From Struthidea cinerea (taxonomy: Eukaryota > Chordata > Aves > Passeriformes > Corcoracidae): 64,000 nt of DNA. The DNA lies in assembly GCA_013397865.1 (NCBI GenBank), contig VZTI01001048.1, forward strand, positions 343,005 through 407,004, in the 5' to 3' direction. Of the stretch, positions 26,801 through 39,936 are shown piece after piece. The notes beneath the pieces were generated by a model that saw only the letters and a list, made by a program, of their open reading frames with translations, was not told where the DNA came from and ran no database searches. Every line of letters begins with the position of its first letter. Position 1 is the first letter of the stretch. The position numbers and the translations under genes are program-made.

Positions 26801-29800
26801 AATACCAGTGGGAGGACAAGACCTTGGCTTGTCCAACTCAGCACATGCACCCAGAGATACCTTACCTGTAGCAATGGGGGAAGGCCCCGCCTCAGCTCTG
26901 AGTCTCCCACCTAAAACTGCTGTCAGAAAGATGAGGAACAGTTTTTTCCAGTGCTTCTCCAAGATTTTCAGCCAACCTATTCCAGCACAATACTGTTCGA
27001 AAGAGGATTTGAAGACCTTGGGCATCCTCAGTGTCTCATGGCATTTCCTGGCACAGAGGACACCTGCTCTGGGGTCCCTCCGTGTGACTCTCTATCTCCT
27101 GTTTCTCTGAGCTGAGACAGCCAGTCAGAGCCTTCATGTGAGGCTGCTGCAGTGCTGGGTGGAACTGAGAGGTGGGGTGCTGTCAGTAGAGGAAGAGTAC
27201 AAACATATGAGACCGTGAATGCACCCACTGCCGAAAGACCACAAATAATTATTTGTCCTTGCTCTGCAGAGTGAGCTGGCACTTTGTAACCAGATCCAAG
27301 TGCTGTCCTGTGACCTCCCGGTGGCAGTGGGAGAGAAGGACAGGGCTCTAACCTGGAGAATTCCTGTAAAATCAGCAGACCAAGGGGATGGCCACTGGCA
27401 CAAAGCAGACAAGCTCCCCTGCATCCCTGGGTGACTCAGCCACCCTATGGGATCTGTAGAGTGACCTTGCGCCCCAGGCACACCTCTCACACCCTTGCTG
27501 GGTAAGGCATGGGTCCCTGCACTTTCCTAGAGCTTCATGTCAGCTTTTGGCACAGCAGCTCCTGCCAGCAGAGAAAGGAGTGATCAAGAATCAAGTATCT
27601 GGGGTACCCTGGGCAGACACTCTTCCATCTGAAAGCCTGGCTTAGAGCCAGGCCGGCACTTAAGTTCTCCCTCCCAGGCCCATTCTTTGTTAATGGGAGC
27701 CTCAGGAGCACTGCACTACCAAGAACCAAGGTGGAGACTGCTGGGAAGCGATCCTCTGGGGACAGCCTGGAGAGCATGCCTGGCACCTCTTCCCCATCCC
27801 CTCCTGTGGCTGCACTGCCTGGTGGTCACCAGACCCCACAGAAGCAGCAGGTGCCATGGTACAAGCAGCTGCCCCTGGGTGTACAGACTCATTCTGCTTC
27901 AGCCACCACTGGCTTTCCAGAAGACACAATAACTGAGAGCAGAGGCACATTTAAATGGATGTGTAAATGTGTTTGCCCATTACGCTGGGAAGCAACCACT
28001 GCTGCAAACACCTCAGAACATGAGTATATTCCTCCTACTGCTTTCATCAGTCTTTGTCATCCCCCGTGTCCTCATCCTCAATTGAAAAATTCCTTATTGA
28101 TTTAATTTGCAAATTTGCCTATAAGTCTCTCCCAAGAGTACCTAAGAAGATGCAAGACAGTTCAAAGTGACTGTTTGAACTGCCTTATAAAGCATCCAGC
28201 TAGATATGGTAAATCTGCATTGTAATAAATTTACTCCACATCTGATCATCAGAGTTTAAGCTTATCTCTAGTATTATTTTACTGTCCCCAGTGTAAAAGA
28301 TTACTGCCTTCTGAAGAGGTTTGATTAGATTCAGAGAGGCTGAGGTTTAATGAGCATAGACTTCTTTGACTCTCTCTTCCCACCCACATAGTGGGTGCAC
28401 TGCTGGTATTTGGATGATGAGCTGTTTTGATGGTGTAGACTTCTGTTTTTCCAAAACGCATCTAGGAAATCTTGGACAACTCATTTGTTTCTCAGAGCTT
28501 TCAAGTTTTTCAAACAGCACCGACCTTCCCTTTCCTCTCTGGCTGGGCTTCCCTCCTGTCACCTGCAGCCCCATGAACAGAACTGCTCCCAGCTTTACTA
28601 CAGGTGTGGGGAGGTGAGCTGGGAGCACCTCTGCCCCTTGGGGGATGCGGGCGGGAAGAAAAGAAAACAAATACAACAGTGATCTAATCTTAGGAAACAT
28701 AGGTAAGGGAGTGCTGATTTAGCATCCAGTAGTGTCCCCTTTAAACAGGGTGATCGTGGCTTACTAATATCCATATAACAGATTTACAACCTACAGAATA
28801 TGAGGAAATGCATGATAAAAAGCAGCACCTAATCTATGAGCACAGACAATAGTGCTGAGTAACCTTCGGCAAACAAGTGGCTCATTAACCAATCAATTGA
28901 CAATGTTAAATGGAATAACTCACGCTGAACACTGCTGCCGCCCCGGCAGGGCTGGGGAAGGCAGGTGGGGTGGATGAGCCCATCCCCACTTTGGGAAGGA
29001 TTGTCACAGGTGTCTCTGCTTGGGAACTAGAGACCTGGAAATCACATTTATTCCAACTAATGCCCAAACAAGAGCCTGAGACAGGGTCGAAGGTCCCCTG
29101 AGAAAACCATTCTGCAAGCATCTCCAGGACTAGGCATGTATGGGACACAGCCGCTCTATTCCCTTGGTGTCCTGGCCTTTTGGGGATTTCTGCAAGGTGG
29201 CACATACTGAAACCACTCTAATATACCCTGCCAGGACCAAACCACAGCACAAGGGAAGTCTCCAAGATGCAGGCTGTGGTGTCCTGAGGGGCTCCCATCC
29301 CACACCTCACACCCTGGAGCCTGAGCCACACAGGACCTCAGCATGGAGGTGCCATCCCTTTTGAGGGATGGAGAACAGACATATCTGTATAGACACCTGC
29401 AGGCCAGCCAGGGGCCTCTCTCGTGGGCAGGACAAGTGACCCACTTGGTCTGTGCAGCAGGTCATGTGACACCACTACAGCCCAACCACGCTGTTGGCCT
29501 GGGGGTGTTGTGGCCACACCAGCTCCTGCCAGAAATGTGTGGCAGCAGGCAGCCCATGCACAGCTCAAAGTGGTCAGGATTTGGCCCTCTGAAGGGAGAA
29601 TCTGGGCACTGGAGCTCCAGTCTGCCATTGCCAACCCCAGGAACCAGACTGGCCTTGAGGCTGCTTTATCTGGAAGTGAAGCTTGTATTGCTGTTTTTCA
29701 CTGATACCTCTCAGAATATCCCACATTCTTCAGAATATCAGGGCATGATGCAAGATTGTTCCCTCCTCTTCATTCCTCTATCCTTTCTTTAGAGGATCCT

Positions 29801-32800
29801 CAGCAATGAGGCTTTCACCTCTTCTCTAGGAATAATAATCCATAGCATAACACATTTCATCCCTTAGAAATAATTCCTGCCATCCAGTCAAAATTTATCT
29901 ATTGACAAACTCAAAAACAGCTTCCACAATGTCATTCACACAGTTATTTTTAGTACCAGTGTTGCCAGCAGAAATAACAGGCCTGATGTGTTTCCTCCCC
30001 CCCGGCTTAGAATGAGGCTTCTGAAATTATACATGGGAGCACTAATTGAGTACCAAGAATGTTACAAATGATGTGCACTGCTATGGAATCTGGTAGCAAA
30101 CCAGCATGCTTCCAACCCCACTTGCACATGCAATTACACCACTGTCCACTCAAAGGGTGCATATCCACTGGCAGGAGTATTTGCGACCTGTTTACATTTG
30201 TTGCTAGAAACCATCCCTGGCAAGAAAGCATTTCACATTTTTTACCCCAAAATAACATTAATCTCAAAGAACTTCCCCTCCCCTTGTTTTTTATTAGTGG
30301 TTCTACAGACACAGTAAGCCTGAAAGGAGTCCTTCGATTCTTTTGGTTTCTGTGGTGGCGCGATGGACTCCTGCCCATGGTTCCAGGACTCCCCGGACCA
30401 CCTCCCAGTCCCACACAGGACCAGCCCAGGAAGGCTTCCTTGCCAAAGCCTCGAAAGCAACTGTGCACAGCTAAGGCTAAACTGTAACACAGCTACTGAG
30501 CAACAAAAGGAAAGAAGAGCTTTCTGTTCTCCAGTCATTTAAACAAATAAGATAAACAGCATTTCCCAGCCCAGGAAGATTATGTGTGGCTTTTGTCTCT
30601 CCTGTTTTGGTTTCCTGTGCTAAGCACTCACTCACCCCATTCACAGTCACTAATGCCCAAGGCTCAGAGTAGCACTCCCTTGTGTTGATTTCCATGTGTA
30701 CTTTAGGGTTTCTTTACATACCCAAATCCTCATTATCACTCTAAACCACGGTAAATTACAGGAACAGTGGGCTGATAAAAGTCCTCCTAATTCAAAGCAA
30801 TAGTGATCTTATTACTACTGAAAGCACTGGTCCCTGGCTGCAGCAGCACACAAGAATTGAGTGGGAGAAATAAGAACCTGGCTGGCTGAACAGCCGGGAT
30901 GGAAGGATGTACCAACAGCACAGGAGTGACACAGATCCATTGGTGCGGCAGCAGAAGGCAGGCAGGCCCCCCTGCCAGGGCTGGGGGAACAGAGTCACCT
31001 CAGAGGACTATTTGCACCTCAAAACCAACAAGATTTCCTATCATTCAATTCAGATCTCTCTTGTCCACCCCTCCCTAGTATCTTCCTAACTCAACATACA
31101 TATTTCTGGCTTATTTTTCTTTCAATTGCCCCTCATTTCCTTATTTACTCACTCTCCTTTTCTTGAAGCATGAATATTAATGTCAATCTCGGCTCATTTA
31201 GTGTCGCCTCTTGCTACCCCACTCCCTTCGGGAACCACCTTTTGCAATTTGGATCCTTCCTTTTATCAGTTTGTCCACCCAGGAACTCACAGCTTCACAA
31301 AACCTTGCTAACCTGCGGCAGCAGAAGGAACCCTGTCACATGGAGAGCCAACGTGTCCGAGTTCAATCGAATCCGGTTGGCAGTGCAGCTGTGGGGGGGA
31401 CCATGGGCTCGATCCCCCTGAGCTACCTGCCAGGTGATGGAAAGACACAATGTACTTAACGCTGAGTCCTTACTACGCAAATTTCCTGGGCCCTGTGCAA
31501 TTAGTCATCAGCAAAGGGGCTGTTAAGTGCTGGATAGAAACTCTACTGAAATCTGTAAATGTCTCTAGTTTCTTACCGAAGAGTTGGATCAGGCCCTGGG
31601 AATACATTTGTTTGTTTTTCCCTTGTCATCAGCCTGCCTTTGGCTGAAAGCTATAATCCATCCAGGGAGGACGTGTTTATCTGTGAGAATAGCAGCACTG
31701 CTGTGAAGAGGTAAGAGTGGGAGTGTGCTTCAGGCAAAAAAATGCAGATTACAGCCCCACTAGTAATGAATTCAGCACAGAAAGAAAGAAATGCAGGCTG
31801 TTCTAATTTTCTGAATAGATGTAATTCCATTTTGTTCCCTGTGAGTCCCTTCTCTGACAATTGTCTGAGTGGAGGGAGGAAAAAAGGGTTCCAAGCAAAA
31901 CACTTGTCTATGAAGGATGTTATTAAAATGTCCTACTTGAACACAGGCTCTCTGCAGACCAGGGTTGCAGAATACAAACGTTTTCTCTCCCTTAGACAAG
32001 CTTTGTCTAAATGCAGAATGTTTGTCAATTATTTTCCAAAAGCACAATTGCTATCATCAGAATTAGAGCTGGCTTGACTTGTCCTGCCTGATTTAGCACC
32101 CACTTGAACGGGGTAGGTTCAGAAGTTCAACATGAACTTGAGGGCTGTTGGATTTGCAGCAAGCTTTAAAAACTGCTCAAGGAAAAAACACAGTGAGGGA
32201 ACAGATGTGAGATATATACAGAAAATAGGAATGAAAACCTTAGAGTGGTCAGAGAAATTTAAAAAACCTGTGGTGAGTGAAAATCCACTGAAGAAACTCC
32301 GTGGCAAAAGTCTCTGACTGGGTGAACTTTCATCATTTGGCTTCTGAGCTCTCATGCTCATTCACACCTGCATACAAACTTGGTTCCATAGATTCGCTCA
32401 ACCTGGCAATTCTTCAGCCAAGAGTTTGGCTGGAGGTCTGCAGCATGGATGTCAGTTAAGTTTTAGCACAAAAATTTGCCCTACCATCCTCCAATATAAC
32501 CTCCTTTTCTTTATTGGTCAGGGCAACGTGTCCTGTCCTTGGGCATGCATTACAAACAGGATGGGTGTCCCGTGAGACAGGAAAATGTGTATTTTTGAGG
32601 CCACGTGTGGGGTTTGTTCACTGCAAAATTTAGGAGTGATGGGGCTTCCCAAGGCACTCCCTGCATTGCAATCAATTACATCACATCATGAACCTATCTA
32701 ACCTGCGAAGCCTGAAAGCATCTCACCCAGTCCTCCAAGAGTTTTTCTTCAACTTCTCCTTGATTTGTGGGAAGAAAGGTGTCTTAATTCTGCAGAGCTG

Positions 32801-35800
32801 GATTCCAACTAGACACATTGTCTGCCGTGGGCTAGGGTTGAAATAGAAATAAACAAGAGAGAACCTGGTTGTCCCTCACCCCATCACTCTCTTGAAGGTT
32901 GAAGAAACTTGTTCTGATCTTTCCTCTTAAACTAGAGGAAGCTTTTGCATATGAATTCTGATCTGCCTTTTACATTTACATTCCCATACCACACAGAGGT
33001 ACCAGGGGCACCAAAGCTTTATGCCAAGATCAAAGGGAACTGGGGAAAAGTGCTAAGGACAATCACATTCTGTTCATTATGTGGGTAGCAGCACCATCCC
33101 CAGCGTGCTAAGGGCCATGTCCCTTGTGAAGAGGACACAGTCCCTTCCCCTAAACTCTATGTGACTGTGCTATTATTGGTACACTCAATGCTGAATGGCC
33201 AAAGGAAAACACTGCACTGGCTCTTGCTTTTTTCAGATACAGAAAGGACAGCAGGCACAAAGGCAAACATAGCCTCTCCTGTGCACATGTGACAGTCACC
33301 GCATAAGTGACTCGCCATCAAAATGCCTCATTCTTCCTGACAGGTCTTGTCCTAAAACAATGTCTTAAAGTCTGCAGCTGGGCAGGATTTTCCATATCCA
33401 GCTGAAACTGCCAAAAGAACAGCAAAAGCCCTGCTAGCAGAAAAGATGCCTCTTAGTTTGAAGAGAAAAGCCTTCCCAGCAGTCTGTCTATAAGCAGTGG
33501 ACATGGTCTGCCATCCTCCTGAGTGGATGTGCAGCTGTGGCATCTTAAAGCAGAGTATGCTTGGGAAAGGGGGTCTGCTCTGCTCCATGCCGGTGCAGAA
33601 CTGTGGATAAAGGGTATTTCACAGAGGGAATGGTACAGTTCCTGTAACTAACAAGGGTGGTTTTCCTTTGCTATATTCACCTAGACTTGGGCTCTTGGCT
33701 CTGAAGCGTTGAGTCTATTTTCACACGGCAGCTGCTTGGTACAGACTGTACCCATGTAAGAACTTGTCTTAACTTGGGTGAAGCACGGTTGCAGCTCTGG
33801 GACAATGTAGTTTCTCCCTCTTAAATGCAGCACCTTTATATTTGTTACTGAGTTTTACCTCATGGATTTTCCTGGGCTGTTTCAGCAGCACTGTTTCTCC
33901 TGCTGTCCACAGAAGCCATTCCAGCTCTTCCCCAGTATTTCTGAGCTATATCTTCTTCTGAGTTGTACTCTTATACTACCACACCAAACATGAATGGGAA
34001 CACTGAATAGCACTGGGAGCACGACCAGATAATGCCAGGAAAAACATCCCCTCAGTTTGAAAGGCAATAAAAACAATGTGGGCACTTACAAGCCCACTGC
34101 ACACTCACTCCATACTCAACGCCATGTCTTACATGGTGCTGTTTATAGGCAGTAAATTGGTATTTACCAAAAATATGGTAATTTTTGATGGCATCCCTCA
34201 CTACCAAGTCCAGGTACAGCAACACTCGCTTCTGTAATCCCTCTCTGTTTTTTCTGAACTAATGGTCTTGCTTTCTCCCCCCTGTACTGAGAGCTTTGTG
34301 GATAATCCATAAAAGAAAAAGGTGTACCTTTGCATTTCTATCCTAATGATTGCTTCTGAGCTGTTTTGCTATAAACAGGTCATCCCTTACAAATCAATGA
34401 GAGCACCTCAAACACAGCAGCCTCTAATGCAGACACTGCAAAAGTCTCTTCGGTTTGTATCCCTTCTGAGAGAGCAGAGGAAAAAATCCCAAGCTGATCA
34501 GCAACAAACCAGCCTCTACTACCCAGATGATCCCTGGCTTCTTTCCAGCCTAAAAGAGTAGCGAGAACAAAACCCTTGCTGTGTGCGCTGCCTCCGATCC
34601 TGCCCCGCTCCAGCGAAGGATGTGTTGACACCAAGTGCTGTGCAAAGACAGACTAGAGCCAAGCTGAAATGCTCTCAGCTTGGCTGGGTGTCAAAGCACT
34701 GCTTGGAGCTCAGCTGATCCAAGGGCAGGTAGTGTGGGGTGCCTGGCTGGGGGAACAATGCTGAGTTTTCACAGCCAGGCTCAGACTACAGAGACCAAGC
34801 CCCTGTCCCTTCTCCCAGGGGTAGGTTCCCTTCCTTGCTCCCAATAATGTCCCACAGAGGCCTATTTTTTGAAGGCTGTGGTGGCCTTGGCAAGCAACAG
34901 GGGACCTCAGGGACCTGTCTGGAAAAGGAAATGCATGGAGCATCAGGAGAGCAGCTCCTGCAAAATGAATTAGCCCTGTTAACTAGCACAGATTCCTTAC
35001 AGCACGCCACAAGGAAATCCCGGCCAGCATTTCCAAGTTTTATCCATCTCGCAATGGTTTCCACCCTTGCTGTTGTGTTTACAAGCTTAACAAACTGAAG
35101 ACTGTTTGAAAGAGATCACTCCTTAATCTGGCTTGTCCTAAAACCAATAGGAGAGGAGAAAGGCAAGGTCATGCATATCCAAGGCCAGCACAGAAACATC
35201 CTTATTTATCTTCCCTGAGCTGTTTTAAATGTTAACTCCTTCAAGATATACTGAGATAGTCAAGCTTTGAATTTGGTGGTGACTGCAAGTGGTGGAGAAA
35301 CCCTGACACTTTGTTAGCAGTTAGTTATAGTTGGATTCAAACTTCACCCTGTTGGGTCCTTTGTGCAGGTCCAAGCCATGGGACCAAATATGCAGCAAAG
35401 TCCCAGATGAGTATCTCCTGCCTTCTACTTCCTACTCAGCTACAAGCTGTGGGTCAGCCTCAGAACCCCACTTCTGTGGCACTGCCAGGTGCCTGAAGAA
35501 AACAAGCTTCCAAGAGTCTAATTATGCATCCCCAACATGAAAAGCCATCCTCTAAATATCTGATTGGGGAACACAGAGCCAAGGAGTGAGACAGACAGCT
35601 GAGCATAAAATTATTTTTTAGAAGCTGAGTTTAAGGTTGGCTAAAAATATGGCCTATCCCTTTCAAGGGTTATTTTGCTTACAGTATTGACAAGAATAAA
35701 GCTATTAGTAACAGAGCATTCAGAATATTTGGAGCTGGTGTTTGTCTGTCAGTCACTCATCCTCCAAAACACTCTTGTCAACATTTGGAAAGCAAGTGGG

Positions 35801-36204
35801 ATGTATGCTCCAGCCCCCTCCTGGGAAGGTTGGGAGAGGATAATGAAGCTGTAAGAGCTGCAAAAACCTGGGGCTAAAGAAATCAGGATGGGGGAAAGAA
35901 AGGGGAAAAAAAAAAAATCTGTTCAGAAGGAAAAATATTAGAAACCCCAAAATGTCTAGAAAAATGGTTATAGAGGAAGAAAAAAATCAAGTACAGGTAA
36001 AAATAATAAAAACAATTGTTTACAAAAACCTTGAAAATTGAGAAAATAAAATGAGAGATAGTGAATGGAGATTACATAGGGGAAGAGGAAAATCAAGTTA
36101 TCGTCTTTTCCTGGTATAGTGCAAGAACTGTGTTCATACAGCACGGATTTCCAGGCCATGGAAAGCACTCGCCTTAGAAAAAAAGAGCTCTGTGCCTTAG
36201 GCAC
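23851..36204 (-). other. GNAO1: GNAO1 intron 2, middle portion
   Basis: This non-coding intron sequence holds no recognised exon, RNA gene or clear transposon. The stretch around 28900-29640 is richer in G and C and carries open frames up to 149 codons, which look like chance. A run of 12 A lies at 35906-35917. The AT-rich stretch around 24440-25260 has a texture often seen in conserved non-coding DNA, but conservation cannot be judged from one sequence. Confidence 0.65.
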
Positions 36205-36250
36205 CCTAGAAGTATAGGGCTGGGGGGTACCTTGAGTACCTTGCAGTCTG
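36205..36250 (-). mobile_element. Possible short fragment of an old CR1-type LINE
   Basis: The sequence AGAAGTATAGGGCTGGGGGG followed by TACCTTGAGTACCTTGCAG resembles the antisense 3' end of older CR1 families known from turtles and crocodiles (pattern: AGGGCTGGAAGGGACCT...GAGTC). The match is short and could be chance. Confidence 0.35.
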
Positions 36251-36442
36251 CTCTCTAACCCAGCTTGCTCGGCTGCCAGGTAGAAGAGGCGATCACAGGG
36301 AAATTGCTTTCCTGCTTGTGCTTCTCCTTATCTCCCACAACCAGTGCACGAACCTCTGCAGTCTGCACTACCCCAAACCAGCCTCTTGTCTCCCTCCTCT
36401 GCACCTCTAACAGATCCTGTAACAAGAACATGTTGTCTTCTT

Positions 36443-36501
36443 TCCTCTCCTCAGCTCTTCAGGACTGAGCTCCTCTCCTCGGCTCTTCAGGACTGAGCTC
36501 C
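36443..36501. repeat. 28-bp tandem duplication
   Basis: Two head-to-tail copies of a 28-base unit beginning TCCTCTCCTC and ending GGACTGAGC occupy 36443-36470 and 36471-36498, with a single A/G difference, followed by three bases of a third unit. The near identity indicates a recent local duplication. Confidence 0.9.
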
Positions 36502-37759
36502 AACTGTTGACATTCCTTTTCCAAAGGAAATCCTTTGCATTTCCCCTTGGTGCTCCCTATGGAAGGTAAGTGTTCTGTTGTTTAACAGCATGTTAAACAC
36601 GATTGAAATTTAAAGTACCTGCTTGGAAAGGGGAGCAGGAACCTGGTAGGGGTTGTTCCCTGCACCCATTGTCCAGGGCAAATTGTCTGCTCACTTTCTC
36701 CTCGTCACAATACCAGCTCACCCCTACGTCTCCACCACCAAGTTAAAGATCTGCAGAGCCAAGAGATACTCAGTGCTTAGCGCAGCAATTTCTGTTGTGA
36801 CTAATCCTGCAGTTAGACACCTTTTACCAGGGATCCCATTGCTGGCACACAATCGGCTCTCTTGCTGCCTGGATCCGTGGCACACAGTGGAGGAGAAGGC
36901 AGAGTGAGCTCAGCCTCAGCTGCTGCCTGTGCCCGTGTAACACACAGACAAAACAGCGAGCTGCCTCTCCCCCCGTCGTGTAGAGCCTCTTACCTGAGCT
37001 GTGTTGGGAAGAATGGGCTCAGCTAAGCATGCCAGGCAGTAACTGTGGTCTGCAGAAACGGGACAATAATCTGGCAGCACAGGAAAACTCTGAGGTGCCC
37101 AGTCTTACAGTAGATGATAGAAATGCTTAACTGAGCGGTTCTGAGCCAGGGAGGTTTTGCCACTAAGATACCACTTGTGACAATGAAATGTGCACAGGCA
37201 AAGTGCATCTTTCCAGGCATAACCCGGGGGATGAGAAGTAACTTTACTCAGGCTCAATTTCCACCTCAATTCATGAAGTTGGTCTAAACAGATTGAGAGC
37301 TGAGTCACTTAGAGCTATCTTCACAAGGAGCTCATCAGTTTGAGTAAACTATCAGCCCCAGGCTATAGCACGTGGCCATTCCTGCTTTCACCCTCCAAAG
37401 CAGCACTGTTGAGATCCGTAGAGCTCTGTGAATTTACATCAGTAACAGCAGAGAAGGAATAGTCTCAGTGCGAGAAAATGGTTGTGGTCCTGCTCCTGTT
37501 GAAGTTCATCTCAAAGCTCTCAGACAGCGATGCAGCTGACCTCGCCAGCTGTGCCCATGAGCAAGTGCAGAGCTCAGAAGAAAACAAAATTATTGTAGAG
37601 GAAGAAAGCCCTGAGATGGGGTTCCTCCCCTCCCACCTGTCCTCTCTGCTCTACAGCAAGTCACTGGGATCTCACACCTGCTTATTGCTAAGCTGCCAAA
37701 TAGCTTATCCCTAGGCCTGAGACCAGCCTGGAAAGGCTGCCATGTTCAAGAGGGCACAG

Positions 37760-37786
37760 CTCCCTGTGCAGGGTCTCCCTGTGCAG
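37760..37786. repeat. 12-base direct repeat, period 15
   Basis: CTCCCTGTGCAG occurs at 37760-37771 and again at 37775-37786. It is a small tandem duplication with no visible function. Confidence 0.7.
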
Positions 37787-38904
37787 ATGGACTTGCTCTC
37801 TAGCAGGACACAGCATGTGCCAAGGGGAACTGGTGAAAGCAGCAGAGGGTCTGTGGAAAAGGCATGAGCAGAACCCAGATCTCCATGCTCTGCACTAGTT
37901 CACATGAGACCCATGGCAGCATTTAGAAGAAAATGGGAGAATGAAATGGTTTTGTGAGCAAAGACACATTTTCAGGGTTTTTCACCTTGTGGCTTTGTCA
38001 TTAGCTTTCTAAAGAGGAGCTTCTATGATGAAAAATGCAACCCATCCCACTGGTTCTCCATAAAGAGGTATGGCTGCAGCCACCAAGGGTGAAATCCTGT
38101 TTGCTTTACTTGTGGGCCTTAAACACACAACAGGCCGTAAATACTGCTCAGAGCAGGTTTACAAGGTGGAAACCCTTTGGAGATCTTTTACTGCAGGGGA
38201 AGGAAAGTAAATATGCCAATGATATGAACAAATTCTAAATATTTAGTTGTTTAAATAAATAAAGCTTTTACAGATTTTTGGGATCTATTATTCATGGTAT
38301 ACTGGGGGTTGTCTAGACTGTGCACCAAGGCATAAAACCATTTTAAGAGGGTAGAAAATGACATTCGGGCTCAGAAAGTTGAACCAGTTTGTGTGCTGAG
38401 TGCTGGTCCAGGCCTTCATATCACTGGACAGATGAACTCCAATTACTTCAGTACAAAATGTGCCACAATTCACTGGGCATTGTGGCAAAATGACAAGTAA
38501 CAAGACCAGAATGAGATTATTTTCTTTTCTAAACATGTTGAACAAGAAGTGGATCTCTGTCAGCCACTAATACTGCAACGTGTACGTGTCCCCGGGAAGG
38601 CGCTCAGCAGAAGGTGGAAATAAGCAGCTGTGCTAATTCATTCGTTTCATTTGTGAAATCAGTCTAGAAACGACCTGATTTTCAGTTTTATAAAAACACA
38701 GAACATTTTAAGTGCTTTAGTGAAACTGATTGTTTGAAGCAGTTGGAGGACTAGAAAAAAGGCCATTGTAATCCTTTTGGGATGCAGCTTTTCAGTTAGC
38801 AGTATGCCAGCTCAGTGTCACCATCAGAGCTTCAATACAGCTTCCTGACTTGATAAAAACACCACTCTGTTTCTCTAAGACTTTAAAATGCTGCTCAGAA
38901 TCCA

Positions 38905-38957
38905 GTGCCTGTGTCTGTAATCACACATTTTCCGTGTGCCTGTGTCTGTAATCACAC
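38905..38957. repeat. 22-bp direct repeat, period 31
   Basis: A 22-base unit (GTGCCTGTGTCTGTAATCAC plus AC) is repeated exactly at 38905-38926 and 38936-38957, separated by 9 bases. Identity of the copies suggests a recent duplication within intron 2. Confidence 0.9.
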
Positions 38958-39063
38958 TGCATGATCTCAGAGAAAACACAGCCAGCCAAAGATGGGCTGC
39001 TCTGACCTGAGCAACCATCTCCTCGTATTTGTGCTTTTGTCTTGGCATTTTCAGCAGGGTACA

Positions 39064-39092
39064 ATTAATTAAAATTCCTGATTAATTAAAAT
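39064..39092. promoter_or_regulatory. Paired ATTAATTAAAAT motifs (homeodomain-like)
   Basis: The 12-mer ATTAATTAAAAT is repeated exactly at 39064-39075 and 39081-39092, start-to-start spacing 17 bases. Each copy contains TAATTA, the core site of many homeodomain factors. The spacing is between one and two helical turns. It may be a composite binding site; AT-rich sequence by chance is the alternative. Confidence 0.35.
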
Positions 39093-39394
39093 GTTTTGCA
39101 ACAACAGCAGCAAAAATTGCTTGGAGAAAAGCCTGTGCAAAGTGAAACTGGAGCCTGGTTGTTATGAATATGCATAGTGGCCAAAGTACACTGTACTGGC
39201 ATGTGCAGCCTGTCCCCAAAGTGAATGACATCGTGAAGGAGGAGGAAAGTAGAGGCTTGACAGATGATGACAAAGGGGTGTCAAAATTTGCATTACCCCC
39301 AGTATTTCCCCTGCTGCCTGTATCTCACAGTGTAAGTGCATGGAAATACAGTGGCTTTCAGTATAGCTGGATGAATGCATGGCTCTGCCAAGGA

Positions 39395-39560
39395 ATTAGG
39401 ACTTGGCCAGTGCTCCTGCTCCTTGTTCTAACCATCACTGGCTGAAAAAGCTTGTACAAGTTGCTTTCCCCTTCTGGGTCTCAGTTTTCCCTCTGTAAAA
39501 TGCAAGCAACACCACTTCTCTATCTTGTGTGAAGTGCTATGAGAGAGAAAGAAATACACT
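39395..39560 (+). mobile_element. CORE-SINE/MIR-like SINE, first copy
   Basis: The sequence follows the 3' half of MIR: ACAAGTTGCTTTCCCCTTCT, GGGTCTCAGTTTTCCCTCTG, TAAAATGCAAG, then a tail segment with GTGAAGTGCTATGAGAGAGA. The order (CAAGTCAC-like, CTCAGTTTCC-like, TGTAAAATG, AAGTGCTTTGAGA-like) is the signature of this very old amniote SINE. The 5' tRNA-like part is blurred, so the left edge is uncertain. Confidence 0.75.
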
Positions 39561-39618
39561 ACAGAAAGAGAAATACGTGTTAGCAAGTGACTCTCTTTCC
39601 TTTTGCCTTTGTCAAATC

Positions 39619-39936
39619 CGTACTATAACGGGAGCCAGCTCCGGTCGCTCGGAGCTGTGAGGAAATCTTTGTTGCGCTCGGAAAGCCCTGCAGCAGACTG
39701 TCATTGTCAAAGCGCTGATGAATGGTTCCACTGGGGATCCAGAGCCTGCTCCGGCGGGAAAGCAGCAAGACTCAATAAACAGCTCCCGCTATTGCCCAAT
39801 CCGGATAATTAACACTTCTGCAGTTTTACACGGAAAATGCCACGCTGTTGCAAGGAACGCAGGGGGCCCTTGGCCCCGTTCTGTCAGTGGAAGCAGCCCC
39901 GGCCCCGGCTCTGCCTCTCAGTGGGAATGCCCGCTT
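39619..39936. promoter_or_regulatory. CpG-dense patch in intron 2
   Basis: I count 19 CpG dinucleotides in about 318 bases, against very few in the kilobases on either side. The stretch contains TCCGGTCGCTCGGAGC, GCGCTCGGAAAG, CTCCGGCGGGAAAG (with an E2F-like GGCGGGAA) and repeated CCCCGG. It may be an unmethylated intronic enhancer or an alternative or antisense promoter. No TATA box or coding exon is evident next to it. It lies directly beside the first MIR-like copy. Confidence 0.5.

Noticed and set aside
29343..29792. 149-codon open frame on the plus strand
   Set aside because: It overlaps frames on both strands in a GC-richer patch; no recognisable protein.
31340..31385. GTTCAATCGAATCCGG, reminiscent of a tRNA T-loop or SINE B-box
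   Set aside because: No cloverleaf arms, acceptor stem or A-box at the right distance; no SINE tail.
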